The position numbers were made by a program, and so were the translations under genes. A stretch of DNA of 64,000 nucleotides from the NCBI GenBank assembly GCA_948099385.1, contig CANUEZ040000012.1, positions 10,891,501 to 10,955,500 of the forward strand. The letters are read 5' to 3'. Each line of letters starts with the position of its first letter. Position 1 is the first letter of the stretch. Below the pieces are notes generated by a model. It saw only the letters and a list, made by a program, of their open reading frames with translations, searched no databases and was not told the origin of the DNA. Shown here in pieces: positions 45,620-57,770 of this stretch. The stretch is from Fasciola hepatica. Taxonomy: Eukaryota > Platyhelminthes > Trematoda > Plagiorchiida > Fasciolidae.

Positions 45620-47660
45620 CACATATTTATAGTAGGCGTGAACAGCATAAATGACTTAATCACGGATTTTAGCCTGGCATTTGAGGTTCAGGGTTGGTAA
45701 ACGACACGGATGAGATGTTGAATTTTAACTACAGTAAAGATTGTCAGAATTCGTCCTCATAGTAGTCCCTTTTAGAATCATAAAAAAAAGTGTGCACGTA
45801 TTCCCTCTCTCTTTACTTATCGTCTTACAGGTGGCCCTAGACTAACAGAAATCTGAGAGGCCCCGTTTCATTCATGGCTTCGATTCAGCAGATTGTTCCT
45901 CGAACTTTTCGCTCAACAAGGGAATGTAATTTGGTGTAGAAGTTTAGTGGGAATTACTCACGTACCGGCCTTTTTTTGTAAATCTCAAATTAGCGGATAT
46001 GTGATAGTTTGAGTCAGTGGTTGAGAGATTGAATTGTGTAAAAAGTAGCTGGTTGCACTACATCGCCATCGTTTGTGTCCTGATTGATGTCGGAAGTCTA
46101 GCTTCGGTCCTGTTGATTTGACGTCATAAGATGGAAAAGATGTCATTAGTACACTGCAAACATTTTCCTAATCACTGCAGTCAGAAGCGAGAAAAACTGT
46201 GCGCGAAAGTTTAACTTTCGTTTGCATTTACATACCTTAATCACGCACTGTGAAGATACAACATCTCATTGATATATAGTGTAACTTCCCTATGAAGTCG
46301 ATAAGACCCTGTAGGACAATTTCCTGTGACTCAGTTAGTAAAAACTCATTGCGTAGCGTTTGCATCACCACTGTCGACGATATAATCACACTCCATTTTG
46401 TGATCCCCACTTAAAAACTCAAAAGGGTGTACACAAACGATTTTCGGTTACTGAGATCATGGGTGCAGAAGTGCACACCGACCTCCGATCATTGGAGCAA
46501 CCACACGACTACGCCCTGCGCAACAGAATCACAAGTTCAGATACCAGAATCCGAAGTCGAACAACTTGGGAGCCCCGTGTCAGAACACCATATAGCACAG
46601 AGACGGGATCCTACGTTGAAACGAATGCTATTTACGGCGAAAACACTGCGAAAGAAACGGGACAAAACGAGAATAACTTCACCATTCAACCAGATTTTTG
46701 AAGAGATAATCGAAAGTTAAGACTTATTCAGTTTGGCCCAAACTGTTAAAGGATAGCAAAATGACCAACGAAGAGCGATCTATGCGTGAGTGATGCACGT
46801 TTAGAGTAGGAAGTAGTTAAAAGTGCCCGGAGTAAACTTATGTGATACTGGATGATCACATGATTTCTGGAGAAAACAGTAGTTTACCTAAAGCCACATG
46901 ATCGGTCGTGAGAAAAAAGGACAATCCTCCTCCGGTCGTCGTAACTATCTTTTTTTAATTTCTACTAGCATGAGTAGCATCCGAATCACTATCGTCACTA
47001 TAATTGCTGCCAAACGATGTAATTCATTGGAAGATTCTTATTGAAAAAGGCAAAGACCATTAGTAATTCGTGATATCCGGAAGCTTTCAAAATTCGACGC
47101 AGAAACCTTGAATACACTGATGATTTTATTTTTTAGTGTAATATTTGGCCTCCATATTCCACACTTTTATGGATGAAGTATTCTTATTATCATTGTTATT
47201 AACTTTCGTCAGATTATTACGGTTGAAAACACTTACTTCATCCTGCCTGGCTAATATCCAAGGGCATTTCCGATGGAATGGATGATAAATCAGATTGCAC
47301 CTTGAGAAGTACTGCATAAGAATCTTCCTTTCGGTTGTAAGCCACAAGGAAGTGGAACGTTCAGACCAAAACATGATATTGCAACAAGAGTTCTTTGATT
47401 GGTTTATTTTAAGTGATACCTTCCAGAAGCTTCGGAGACTAGATCTAACTTAAATCCAAGTTATCAAACTAGTTGACTTCAATGGCTTTTTAGAGATCAA
47501 TGGGAATAAGCCTGCTTCCAAGAGCAATATTGACTAACACCGTTTTGAATGTTTTTCAAGTAGTCTGGTGTACAAATTTTGTCGTAGGCTAGCCTCGTTT
47601 ACGGGTACCTCACTACTTTGCCGTCAGAAAGCTTTCCAGCATTCCCCGGGTTTGAATGCC
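45620..47660. other. Intron DNA, no recognised element
   Basis: Two overlapping plus-strand frames at 46,360-46,720 (113 and 97 codons) are unusual for this AT-rich region but carry no motif and lack convincing splice borders. Confidence 0.4.
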
Positions 47661-47669
47661 ACTGACTCC

Positions 47670-48420
47670 TTTCATTACACCCAGCGGTTACTTGTTGTTT
47701 GACCTTTCTGTAAAAAGCTTTCACCCATCAGGTCTCATCTTCTGTAGAGTGTGTCAGGATGTCATCAAAATCTACCTAAAGCAAAGCTAATACTGAGCTT
47801 GAACGCGTCAAACCATGCAGCCTAAGTTACTTCTCCACAGGTGATGTTTCGTCGCATATACCGTAGGCATGTTTGGTTTTTGCCTAGTTGAGTCGCGTGT
47901 GTCATCAGCGTGAAATCCGGTCGTCTATCAGGGGTTGAGTGTACTCTACCGTCCTTCAGTACTACCCAGAAAAATGGACATTAAGGATTGAAGATACGCG
48001 AAGACTGTCTGCTTGAGCATAAATGTCTTCACAGTATAGATCGACACTATGCCTGACCTCAGCATTGCCATAGTTAGGAGTAGGTTATTGGGAAAATGGA
48101 GATTAGTCAATAAACCAATTACCTAATTCAAACAGGTTAACGTGGTAAGGGCCTATGTTAAAAATGCCTATAGAAACACTTCCTCAGTCTGAAAGGTCAT
48201 CCATGACTGGTGGTGTTTGAAAGATGGGTCGACGTGATTAGCTTATGAAATGGAAAAAGGTACGAAGGTCTTGACTAAGGAACTTGGCCAAGTACAACTT
48301 GTCAGGGTTCTAAGTTGGGGCCATGTGATGTGATTTTAACTCCTCTGCATGTTCTCTTGCCTGTTGCTTATATTCCCAAATATCAACTTTTCGTGATTCT
48401 TCTTTGTTTACGATTTAGCT
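47670..48420 (+). mobile_element. RTE-type LINE C-terminal fragment
   Basis: Decayed 3' end of an RTE element in the 10.9-kb intron. REIRSSIRG at about 47,910 and PEKWTLRIEDTRRLSA at 47,965-48,015 correspond to the block DIRRSLKDQVY and DTWPLRIEDRRRLSVFEH of the LINE at 10.5 kb; the WLGHVLRMP-like part (GPMLKMPIETLPQ) follows near 48,150. Similarity to the 3' end of the 8.3-11.0 kb copy continues to about 48,350. Confidence 0.8.
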
Positions 48421-48483
48421 GGTCAAGTTGAATGTATACGTAATATGATTAATCACGCAACGTGAACGTTCAACTCCCTAGTG

Positions 48484-48707
48484 AAAAATACAGAAGCACT
48501 GTGCAGCTGCTTTATTCTTGTTAGGAATCATCAGACGTGCTCATCCACGGAGCCCCCATTAGGGTTTGAACCCGGAGTGAACGAATATGGGTCGAACACC
48601 TAACAACCAGGTTGTACGGGTTCGAATCCCCTTGGAGGTTCAGTGGAAATGCCTTGCTGTTGATTCCTAGCAAGGATAAAACAGCTGCACAATGCTTTCA
48701 CGATTGT
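48484..48707. repeat. Foldback tRNA-like repeat, fullest copy
   Basis: About 220 bp, almost the whole length pairing with itself. Outer arms: AGCACTGTGCAGCTGCTTTA on the left against TAAAACAGCTGCACAATGCT on the right, plus CTTGTTAGGAATCATCAG against CTGTTGATTCCTAGCAAG. Inner arms: GGGTTTGAACCCGGA against ACGGGTTCGAATCCC. The right inner arm holds the B box GGTTCGAATCC (48,619-48,629). It lies in the 10.9-kb intron of the dsf-like gene, directly after an RTE LINE tail. Confidence 0.75.
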
Positions 48708-49194
48708 GACTGGCCAACCGAGTATTCACTTTGTATGACGTGTAGTATCATGTGAAATATAATCTCTCACCACTTATATATTCAAATATACACTTCATGC
48801 ACCGGAGGGGGATATACAGCAGCTACACAGTCAGGATAAAGTGAAAACAGTTGGCCAAAAGGTGTGCAACGAAGTAAGTTAGGAAAGGTGGTGGAGACAA
48901 AATGGGTTTGGTGAGTGAACCGAACTAGATAAGGAGTTACAGAGGATTCGCAAGATATTATACCAGAAAATTATTGTATGATCGACTAGCAGAGATGGAT
49001 ATGCGTTTGCTAAGATTCGAATGAAACTGGTGCGTTTTGTCAGTCAACATCCTACTAGCGAAAGTAAAACATGCCTTATGATATTGGGTTGTGATTAAGT
49101 GGATCAGCAGATCATGAAGGATTCCATTATGTCCAGACATATATCCAGGGAAAAAAATTCGCATAGAATATAGCGAAGTATCCAACATTTTCCG

Positions 49195-50060
49195 AAGTTA
49201 TTGACCGTGCACATGACAGCTGAAATCACTTAATGTACCACCGTAACTAACTAACGCGATTATCATCCATACCAATTCGACGGCTTGATAATGCCTCTTG
49301 AGTAAAATTGTCACAAGTAAGCAGACAATTCAGATGCGGAAATTTGTTTCATTGCCGTTTGACAATTATGAGACTGAAAACCGTAAACAGTTTGAACGCG
49401 CAATCAGATTTATGATGTCGACTTGCTAATGAATAATATCCCGCTAACGAAAAGATACATCAACCTTGACAGGGCAAGTGTAAGTTAATGGCCAGATTAT
49501 AAGATGCAAAAAACCTACTAAAGATAGGACTGGCTCACTTGGCCGTTTTCTGGTTTGTCAGGTTTCCTTGGTTAAGCAAGATCCATCCAACCACTGTTGT
49601 ATTTGCACATCTTGAGCATGGATTTGATACTAGCATTTGCAGTTCCCCCCTCTACTTTTTGTAATTGTGATTTCTTTGGAAGTCCGAGTTAGTTTGGTGC
49701 TGAAGTGTCGCAATCAGAACCGCCGCAACGTGGGAACCGGTAATAGTTATTACCACGGGGTCAGATATTTCGAAGTCTCGGACGTTTAAGGGAACAATGC
49801 AAATTTACAAGATTTAACCGCATAAATGTACGTGATGAATACTATGCTAATGAATTACGTGTCACTGGGGAAATACTACTCAAATAGCAATCTGACTCGG
49901 ATGTTCTGTGCAAGGCTTTGCGAACTTGACCAACATGACCCGTATGATCATAGTGACGAAGTCCTCATTGATTGAAATACCACCAGCGGTACCGCCCGAA
50001 TAAATCGGTAGCTTTATGCAATCACTCAGCCGTTAGATACAGCATGTTTGAAGTTTTGAT
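49195..50060. repeat. Dispersed repeat, copy 2 (partner at 3.8-5.0 kb)
   Basis: Shares the blocks around 49,463 and 49,925-50,025 with the repeat at 3.8-5.0 kb, in the same order and orientation. It lies in the 10.9-kb intron of the dsf-like gene. No coding motif. Confidence 0.5.
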
Positions 50061-50755
50061 TAGCAAGTCTTGGTTTCCGTCATCGTCTTTTCAAGCGGAC
50101 AATCCAAAGTAATAATCACACCTGATATTAGAAAAAGCCAAAATGTTGCAACTGTTGTCTTTTTCAGTAGCCGGTCCATTCGGTATGCATGCACGGCTAT
50201 ACAGAGCAGTCTGTTGTTCAGCTGGATGTGCAAGTGGGAGGTACACAACAGACAGAAAGCGTCACAAGAGATCACGGCAAAGGACTGTTGAATCATTTCT
50301 AGGATAAATCAGGATTATGCAGAGTTTCATCCTCTGTGATCTCTCGTTTTTAGTGACAAAGACACTGTAACCCAGAGACTACGGTGGCTATCAGTTGTTC
50401 GAAGAAAGATCCAAACTAGATGATACTCTCCAACCCAAGCTTGCATGCGGAAATCGAAAATTTCATCGAGATCGCCCACATGGAAGACCGCTGCAGCTAA
50501 ACATCCAGGTCACCTTAAAACGGTCGTCTGTCGTCCTGAGAATAAGGCAAATGTCACGGTTTAAACCCGTTCGCGTAGAGAAGTCACTTTATCGGAAAAT
50601 CATTGGCATGTCAATAATGAGTGACAGAAACAACAGGGGATAATTTGCCCAACCCTGAGGGACACCTTTGTAAACCAGTTGCCAGACAGATATTACATAT
50701 GACAACCTGAAAGGAGAAACCCTATTTGAGACTGTCTCCAACAAAATAAATCAAC

Positions 50756-50941
50756 TGGTAGAATTTTATTGCTCAATAACACAGCGTAGTTGAAATCGTT
50801 GGTAGGTTGTCGACGTTTCGGTCACCAGTTTCATTCGGTTGTAAAACCAGTCTTGAAAATGGTTACGCGTGGTGACCGAAACGTCGACAACCTACCAATG
50901 ATTTCGACTACGCTGTGTTATTGAGCAATAAAATTCTACCA
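50756..50941. mobile_element. Foldback MITE with 72-bp near-identical arms
   Basis: Two 72-bp inverted arms (50,756-50,827 and 50,870-50,941) differ at only two positions and flank a 42-bp spacer. The arms start TGGTAGAATTTTATTGCTCA and contain GTTGTCGACGTTTCGGTCAC. No open frame is present. The structure fits a non-autonomous foldback element or MITE; target-site duplications were not identified. It lies in the 10.9-kb intron of the dsf-like gene, 1.8 kb before the hinge exon. Confidence 0.9.
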
Positions 50942-50959
50942 TAACATTTCACATGGCGC

Positions 50960-52789
50960 ATCAATTTTTCTATACACTCCGAACCGATCTCGGTTCTGAC
51001 ACATTAAATCAACTGGTCTTTGGTAAAAATTCTTTTAGTTACCACAGTGGTCCCTAAAATTGACGTTTCTAAAGCCCAAGGAAACGGCATCCGTAGGATG
51101 TCCATCATTTTCACCTCGTTCAAAGGCTCATGGGTCAACATATGTTTCGACAGGCAAGAAGCAATCTAAAGAAAGATGTGCTGCTTAGAGCTGACAAATT
51201 TTCAATCTTCCAGATGTTTCTGTATCATTTCAACTATGAATCGTCATCATCCGAGGTAAGTCTAACAAATCCGTAGTTCACATAAGAGGTCTTATCATTT
51301 CCTTCAAACATCAGAACCAAAACCACTTTTTTCCGGTCAGTCGCATGTTTCACGTTCATCAGAGGTGATAAGCAGGATACTGATTTGGCGCACAATGATA
51401 TTGACCAGCTCGAGTAACGCCAGAATGAGGATATGATCAGGGCTCGGAGAGTGACATGGCCACAGAACCATCGTGAATTTAGAATGTCATTCGCATGAAA
51501 AATGCGAGGATGGGCGTAAACAAGGTAATACCGAGGGAGTTACATCTGGGAAGTAAATTGAAGCATGGTAGAGCACGAGGACGTCAACTAACACCCCGTT
51601 TTCAACTAAAGCAGACATGCTGGATAGAATTCTAGAGCATATTTATGAGTAAGCATCCAATCGCCTGGATGCCACGAAGCAGTTAGTTGTCGCTGTCTCA
51701 TCGAAATTGATGCATCTTTCTATTGTCCGAATATTCCCACAGGGCACATGGAGAACAACACAAGGTGGCGAACAAGCTCGTTTTCAGTGATTCGTAATCA
51801 TGCCATTACATCACATTTCTGTCTTCTTGGATGAACATTGGCTGGTAATACGTCTATCGCTGTCTCACTGTCATTTGATGTGCTACTATGGTTGCGAAGC
51901 ATCGAGTATTTTTTTTAGCTGTGTATAGCATCCAATGTGGTTTTCACGTCAATCGCATCACCAGTCTCTTAAGCCATGGTCACTGGTTTCGCGTTCATAT
52001 TCTCACACTTTACGCCCACATTATGGTTTGCGCGATATTTATGCTCCAAACCTCGAGCTAATATTCAAAAATACACGAACACTGGAACCAGGTGATAGCA
52101 GAATGTCTACATGAGTAATGTTTGACGCCGTAGTTGTGAAGGCTACTTAAAACGTGTTGATCCAGATGCTTGTTGGTGTAAGGCGAGTTTAGATTCAGTT
52201 GTGAGCGGGTAACGGGAAGAATGGTACACAGTTGAGATGCAGCTGCTCGAAGCCCAATCAGTTTGACGTATTTTAGAGCCACTTGATGTCCGTCGGTAAA
52301 GCAAAGTCACAGGAAGTACCACTACTTGGCTGGCATCCTTGAAGCTAAAACCAAGCCCCACCTATTACCTACGGACCAGTTTGGGTTCGTACCGGAGGGC
52401 CTCACCGAGTAGCGCAGAAAGGGAGATGTACAAGAATTCTTTTGAACATTTGTTACTCTGAAATAATAACCATCAATTAAAATACTTTTAGATTTGCCCA
52501 GGAATTTTTCGTCAAATAGCAACTATCCTTCACGGTATTTCCCCAATATGGTTCCAGTGAGACATTCGTACTGATATGGTCAGGACAGTCTTTCACATTT
52601 GTGCTGCAAGGAATTAGTTTGATCGAACAAATTGTTATTTCCTTCTCTTGCATAGAAGAATACGTACGCAAAAACACCCAGTCAAAATATAAACTTAATT
52701 GGTATTAGTGTTCAAATAGTGCCCTACCAACCGTTCGTTTTGGATGAATTCCTTTGTGAAGAAAAGCCTTGTTTGTTCTACTGTTCCAG
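50960..52789. other. Intron DNA before the hinge exon
   Basis: No recognisable element; short frames only. The last 10 bases are the pyrimidine-rich acceptor of the hinge exon. Confidence 0.45.
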
Positions 52790-53425
52790 GTGTACAACAG
52801 GAGCGCGGCCCTCGAAAACTCAAATACAGACAAGCAAGCAGTGCTCCAAAGAACAAGCGTCATCTTGAACAGAGTCATTTATTGAACAGCTGTGCCTTGG
52901 ACCTTAGAGTAATTCGTTCTGATAGACTACATCCACATGACAAGTGGATTACGGAACAAAGAGCAATATTACCCACGCTGACATCCGAGCCATTCAATGG
53001 GTTCCCGTGGGTTTCTGTCGAATCGTGTGGAAACTCATTTTATGCCAGACAACTTAGGAAGAAAAACGAATCTGGAGGATCAGATCATTTGTGGGAAACA
53101 CACATTAGTCGACGTCATCCGATCGGATCGTTTTTCATCCAAAATATTCTTTATGGCTCTTTTAACCCGGCTCAGTCGGTGAGAGACAACACAGTACAAG
53201 CTGATCCGCGAATGCTTTCCCGGATTGGTTGCGAAGATCAGTCGAAATGGGTGGGTAGTCAGAGCTTTCCATGGTTACAATTTTGCCGAATAAATTCATC
53301 GGACCAGTCAGAACTCATGAGACCGAATGCGTTCGTGAATTCGGAATCTTACAAGACAGACTCAGACGAATACTTATCTTGCCTACAACGGTTCAGTGAA
53401 GTAGAAAAACTAATTAAGCTACAAA
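52790..53425 (+). CDS. dsf: Nuclear receptor NR2E (dsf-like), post-DBD box and hinge exon
   Basis: Third recognisable exon. The acceptor CTGTTCCAG ends at 52,789; its first two bases complete a serine codon with the phase-1 end of the 41,731-41,892 exon, giving MNEE-S-VQQERGPRKLKYRQ. The VQxERGPRK box directly after the zinc fingers is diagnostic of the NR2E group, and the phase match across a 10.9-kb intron confirms the join. About 200 further codons stay open. They are polar, rich in Ser, Arg and Asn, and have no recognised domain, which suits a disordered hinge (region D); unusually long hinges are described for insect dsf. I end the exon at the donor GTAAGC at 53,426 (phase 1), which matches the next exon. 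Without splicing, the frame would stay open to a stop ending at 53,598, so the 3' border is less certain than the 5' one. Confidence 0.82.
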
Positions 53426-54523
53426 GTAAGCTTTATTTTTACTTTCATTCTGGTAACTTCCCTGAGAAAGCGCAATTCAAATCGTCTCTACTGACGTTGC
53501 ACTGTTTTCCATTATACTACAGAAACATTTTCTACACTGGGTATGCTTTTACTCCATTCAAGAGATACGTCTTGACGAATCTAATATTTACGGAATGAAG
53601 TATTATTAGGCGTGATTCCTTTGAAATCAAGCCAGTTCGCCCCCAGGAGAGTTGCGCAAATAAAACTATCTAAAACCGTAATTACCGCGTGGAATCATTT
53701 CACTGAACTGTCCGAAAAACTGTTTATCTGATTATTTTGATTGTTAAACGTTATCATCTTTGTTGAACATGTAATTTCAGTGCGCAAAGCTTTTTCGACT
53801 ATTACGGACCAGTGACTAACCGATCTTCCACTTTCTAAAGAAGATTAACAACGAACAAATAGGAAAACTTTGTTCAAGTATAACAGGTAATCAACACCTT
53901 GTGTAGCATGAAGAAGGAAATACGAGAACACACATGGCGTTGTTACAGATTGCCCAACTTTGTGGGCGAGTGTGACGAGCTAAACTGGATCAGAAAGTCT
54001 CGACAGTGGTTGGTGTGTTGGTGGGAAACGTGGACAGTATGTTATCGGTCGCAGGTCGATGTGAAAAATGGTGTATGATGAAACGATTGTTTTATGGACA
54101 ATGGCCCCATGACTGCACCCTTGTGTGGGCCTGCGGGCCTGTTATCAGTTGGTGCATGCAAAGCGATGGCCCCGTGGGCTGGAAAAAAATGATGATTGCC
54201 AGCTCGCTGATGACATTTTCAGGAATATTTTCGACTCTTTGACAAAATAGGGAATGAGGGTATTCTAAAATTACCGTTCCATTTAAAAATCTGCTCTGAC
54301 TACGCAAGTAGGTTAAAAAATCCTTCAAAATGATGACCTGCTGAGTTTACTACTTGGTTTATTCAAGTAGCCGAATAGGAAATGATAAAATAGCACAACA
54401 TTAAACAGGCACCATTTTTCCGTAAATAGGGATTATTGAATAACAATTTAAGTAAACTATCACCCACAATGTCTAATTAGAGCAGTATGTCAAGTTTAAC
54501 CCTCATATCTGAACAGATGGCAG

Positions 54524-54997
54524 TAGAGAGTACCCGATATCCGGCGAACACGCTATTTACACGGAACCATTTTCGGGCCTTACAAGGCAACAGACCCGAA
54601 AACGCGCATAAGCTGGAAGGAACATTCAGCTCTCATGGAACGCATTTCTCAAGCTTCGGAAAAGCACAAGCCAAAAAGGATATTTTGCTTAATGGGCCAA
54701 AAAGTGTGCTCGATGGATGGAATGATCCTCAAAAATGAAAGCGCGTATCGAGACGAGGAACAAGAATGCGAACTTCAAACTTACTGTATGTATTTCGGCC
54801 CTTGGAATGCTACACAGACAAAAATGATGTGCTGTTCCCTAGATTCCCAGAAGCACGTTTTTCTAGGGAGAACGGTGAACAAACAGGTGTTCATGCTATT
54901 TTCACCTCTGACAAAGTTGCAATACATCAACGTGCATCTGAGGATATTTTGGCTAGTGAATTCATTTTACAGCCTGATCCATAAGTCGTTCAATTGA
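54524..54997 (+). other. Overlapping open stretch in the 8.7-kb intron, unrecognised
   Basis: Two plus-strand frames are open for long stretches: one from a stop near 54,522 to 54,997 (about 157 codons), another with 83 codons (54,487-54,738) and then 72 codons (54,766-54,984). No motif is recognised in any. Joining it to the dsf-like exons in the required phase hits a stop after about 34 codons, so it is not a hidden exon of that chain. It may be an unknown repeat or chance. Confidence 0.3.
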
Positions 54998-55232
54998 CTA
55001 CAAAGTTCGGTAAAAAAAAAAAATGAACAAAGGATAACGGAGGAAAGGTCATGAGCGTGCAAGTTGATTGTTCTGCAACAGTTTGACCATGTTGTGATTA
55101 CCGAATAGCAGCTTCTATGTGCGCTTCTTATTACGGGTACAGTTTCGCATTCATACAGCCGTCCAACGACCTGTTAGATTTGTCATTTTCCTCTTGTTTA
55201 TTAAAATTAAATTTACTACACTGATGTCATGT

Positions 55233-55507
55233 TGTAAGAATCGCATCTACCCGGTCAATCGTACGTGATGAAATAACTCGCACCCGGACGACGCATACGG
55301 GAAGAAAGACAAGATCAGACAGGAACAGTAGGAATGTATTCCATCACATTCAGTTGGTACTAACACGTTCGTATACAAACGAGGCATGCGCTTATTGGCA
55401 GATAACGCGCTGATCAATCACTAAACTATTTTGCTGTATCTGCACGAATTAACAGTTACGGTCCGGCCTCACTTCATTGGGTGAATACCGGAAATGAATC
55501 TGGACCA
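55233..55507 (-). repeat. 3' LTR of the gypsy element (left copy)
   Basis: About 275 bp, starting TGTAAGAATC and sharing the same blocks as the right LTR. It is longer because of some 30 extra bases around 55,360 (or a loss in the other copy). Confidence 0.85.
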
Positions 55508-55817
55508 CTTATGGAGGCATTCGAATCACTGCAATCTTCTTTTCTCAGAAGTTCCTCATCGATTTGGCTTGCTTGGAGTAAAGACCTTCCAATTAGTGCT
55601 GCAGGCTGTAGTTAAGTTTCTTATTGAACGCTTCGTCTCCTTCATTTGGAGCAGCGTAATCATAATTCTCATGGTTTCTGCTGTGCATTCAGGTGCTTCT
55701 GGGAAGTGATGATGGCCAAGGTGGCGTCGATGTACGGTTGCATCTTTTAGATCAAAGACCTCGATCGTGGACTGACCAAGTTGTCTCGTAATGATCCCAT
55801 TGGCTGGTGGAATATCG

Positions 55818-56420
55818 TTACCTCGAACGTGTTACTTCGCTGGAATCTAAGCACTCCAGTGACGACCTGAGACTTTTCGATTTGAACAACGTGGCTGGGG
55901 TTTCTTTCGTCGTTAAATGCACCGCGTTCCGATAATGCAGCAGGAAATTGTCCACAACTGTCTCCAATTCCGGCAATATTTTCGGACTGGCTGAGGCGAG
56001 AGCACGCTTTACAGCAAGTAGTAAACTTTCCGCAGTACCTTCAGCATATGGGTGGCGAGATGCCGTTGAAAGACGTCGATAGCTAAAACTATCCAACCAA
56101 CATTTCAACTTAGATGGAAAGAATTGGGAACCATTATCGGTGACCAGCACTTGTGGGATACTATCCCGGCTGAAGCACTTCCTCAGAGCCTGGATGAAAA
56201 AAAACGGGATTGGCGTTGATGGTAAAGATACCTCAAGTCATTTTCAGTATAAACCAATGCACACGAGGCCATTGTATTTGTTCAGGAACGAGCCGCAGAA
56301 ATCGGCGAGTACACGTTGTATGGAATGTATCTGTCGGGCCACGGGTCCCAGTTGTTTGGTTTCCACTTGGTCTTGTGAAGACACGCATCACAGATCTTGG
56401 CTGTTGTACATAGATCCGCA
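55818..56420 (-). pseudogene. Gypsy integrase fragment
   Basis: Open part 55,818-56,150 (110 codons) contains LVTDNGSQFFPSKLK (second catalytic aspartate) and HPYAEGTAESLL (catalytic glutamate region) followed by FLLHYRNAVHLTTKETPATL, the integrase core end. Upstream to about 56,420 in shifted frames are HTKWKPNNWDPW-like residues, the HHCC finger and the approach to the first aspartate. The pieces are not in one frame. Confidence 0.85.
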
Positions 56421-56755
56421 TCTACTTCAGATCACAAACACATTTGTCGAGTCAAAGAATTCACCTTCTCCACCCTAAAGTGACTTTTATGCCGATCTCC
56501 TGGAACCGTTTTACGGAAGGGAGGAGGTATGACCAACCGGTCACCACAACACAGTACTCCGTCAGGTTATGCGCATAGTTAGTTACGTTTCAAAAGAAAC
56601 TGTAGATAATTTCGTTTTACTTCCGGTGTCCAGCCTTTGTTTATAGTAGAAATTACCGACTAGTAGTATCGTTTCTTGTATTTGGATAACTCCTCCCTCG
56701 ACATAGCAGCGACCGGTGATATGAAATTACACTGTTCAGCTGCGACGAAACGCGA

Positions 56756-56998
56756 CTATATCGACAGTAAATCAGCATGCGGAATTGTTTTACCACACGG
56801 ATGTAGGATGTCGTAGTTGTACGCAGTAAGTACTACACTCCATCGTTGTATCTTGGCGGCTGTGGACTTGGCAAAGGACTTATTTGGATCGAACTGAAAT
56901 TGTAGCTCTTGGTGGACCTTGACGATTGTGAACTTTAACCAAAACAGGTACTTATAAAGATTTCGTACCACCCAGAATACAGCCAGTGCTTCTTTCAT
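56756..56998 (-). pseudogene. Gypsy RNase H fragment
   Basis: 80 codons matching the Ty3/gypsy RNase H: KEALAVFWVVRNLYKYLFW, then KIQRWSVVLTAYNYDI, then GKTIPHADLLS. The family aspartate in the TDHKPL block is replaced (VKVHQEL here), which would remove a catalytic residue. Confidence 0.85.
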
Positions 56999-57429
56999 TG
57001 TCTGCGAGTATCCTCTCCCAGCAGTATTCAGAAGTCAAGAAATACAGATGATCGGGTATCCATCTTGTTTGAGCACTGCGTGAATCTCAACCTCAGATGC
57101 ATCCGTGATTAGCACTGCTTGTTTGCGTTGCTTCTTCCACAACAACCTTCGTAGGTTGCAACTTTTTATTGAATCAACCTGGTAATAGACGCTTGAGTGT
57201 CACCTAGACGTGTACCTGCACAACGACTTTTCGCTGGAGCGCAAAATATGACCGGTAATAGAAGCACAGTAGTCGAAACTAGACCACCGACTAGCTTGAA
57301 TAAGAACACTGGTTGATGCTTCGACTGAAGAAAGTTTACTGTCCCATTGGGCACCCAAATCGTTTGGTTCCGGGAGCACAGAACTGAGCTGCTTATATTG
57401 GTTCTGCTAACACGGAGTCAACTGACCTG

Positions 57430-57770
57430 GAAAATCGGTGGGCAGCAAGGGTAACCAATCAGTCGGAGGGAAGCAACATGAATGTTACCGATATATCGCG
57501 GTGCGATAAGAAACAAATTTAAATTAGCAAATAAATAGATAATTAGGATAAATTGAAAAGTAAGATATTTTTGAGGAAGATAATATCACAGTTGTAATCA
57601 GTGCCTCTTTAGTGGAGAAACTGTACTGTCTCTTTAACAGTTTGGATGGCGCGAATGGGGCTAGGGTTGGACGGCCAACTATGCTGTTGATGAGATATAG
57701 CAGGATTCTCTCTCACTGGCCAGTTCACTACCACACATTGGATGAATGGGCGAGGGAAAACGGCCGCTCA
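57430..57770. other. Unmatched stretch inside the gypsy pol region
   Basis: Between the reverse transcriptase thumb (ends about 57,770) and the connection region (resumes about 57,430 downward) lies roughly 330 bp with no pol similarity that I can see, AT-rich on the left (57,500-57,600). It may be a small insertion into the element or strongly decayed pol. Confidence 0.4.

Noticed and set aside
46360..46720. Alternative exon of the receptor in the 10.9-kb intron
   Set aside because: The borders lack convincing acceptor and donor sites in phase 1, and the existing exons already join cleanly across the intron.
50815..50885. Hammerhead ribozyme, because of CGAAAC next to GTC
   Set aside because: The required CTGATGA core strand is missing nearby.
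56140..56478. 112-codon plus-strand frame as a gene
   Set aside because: It is the antisense shadow of the gypsy integrase region.
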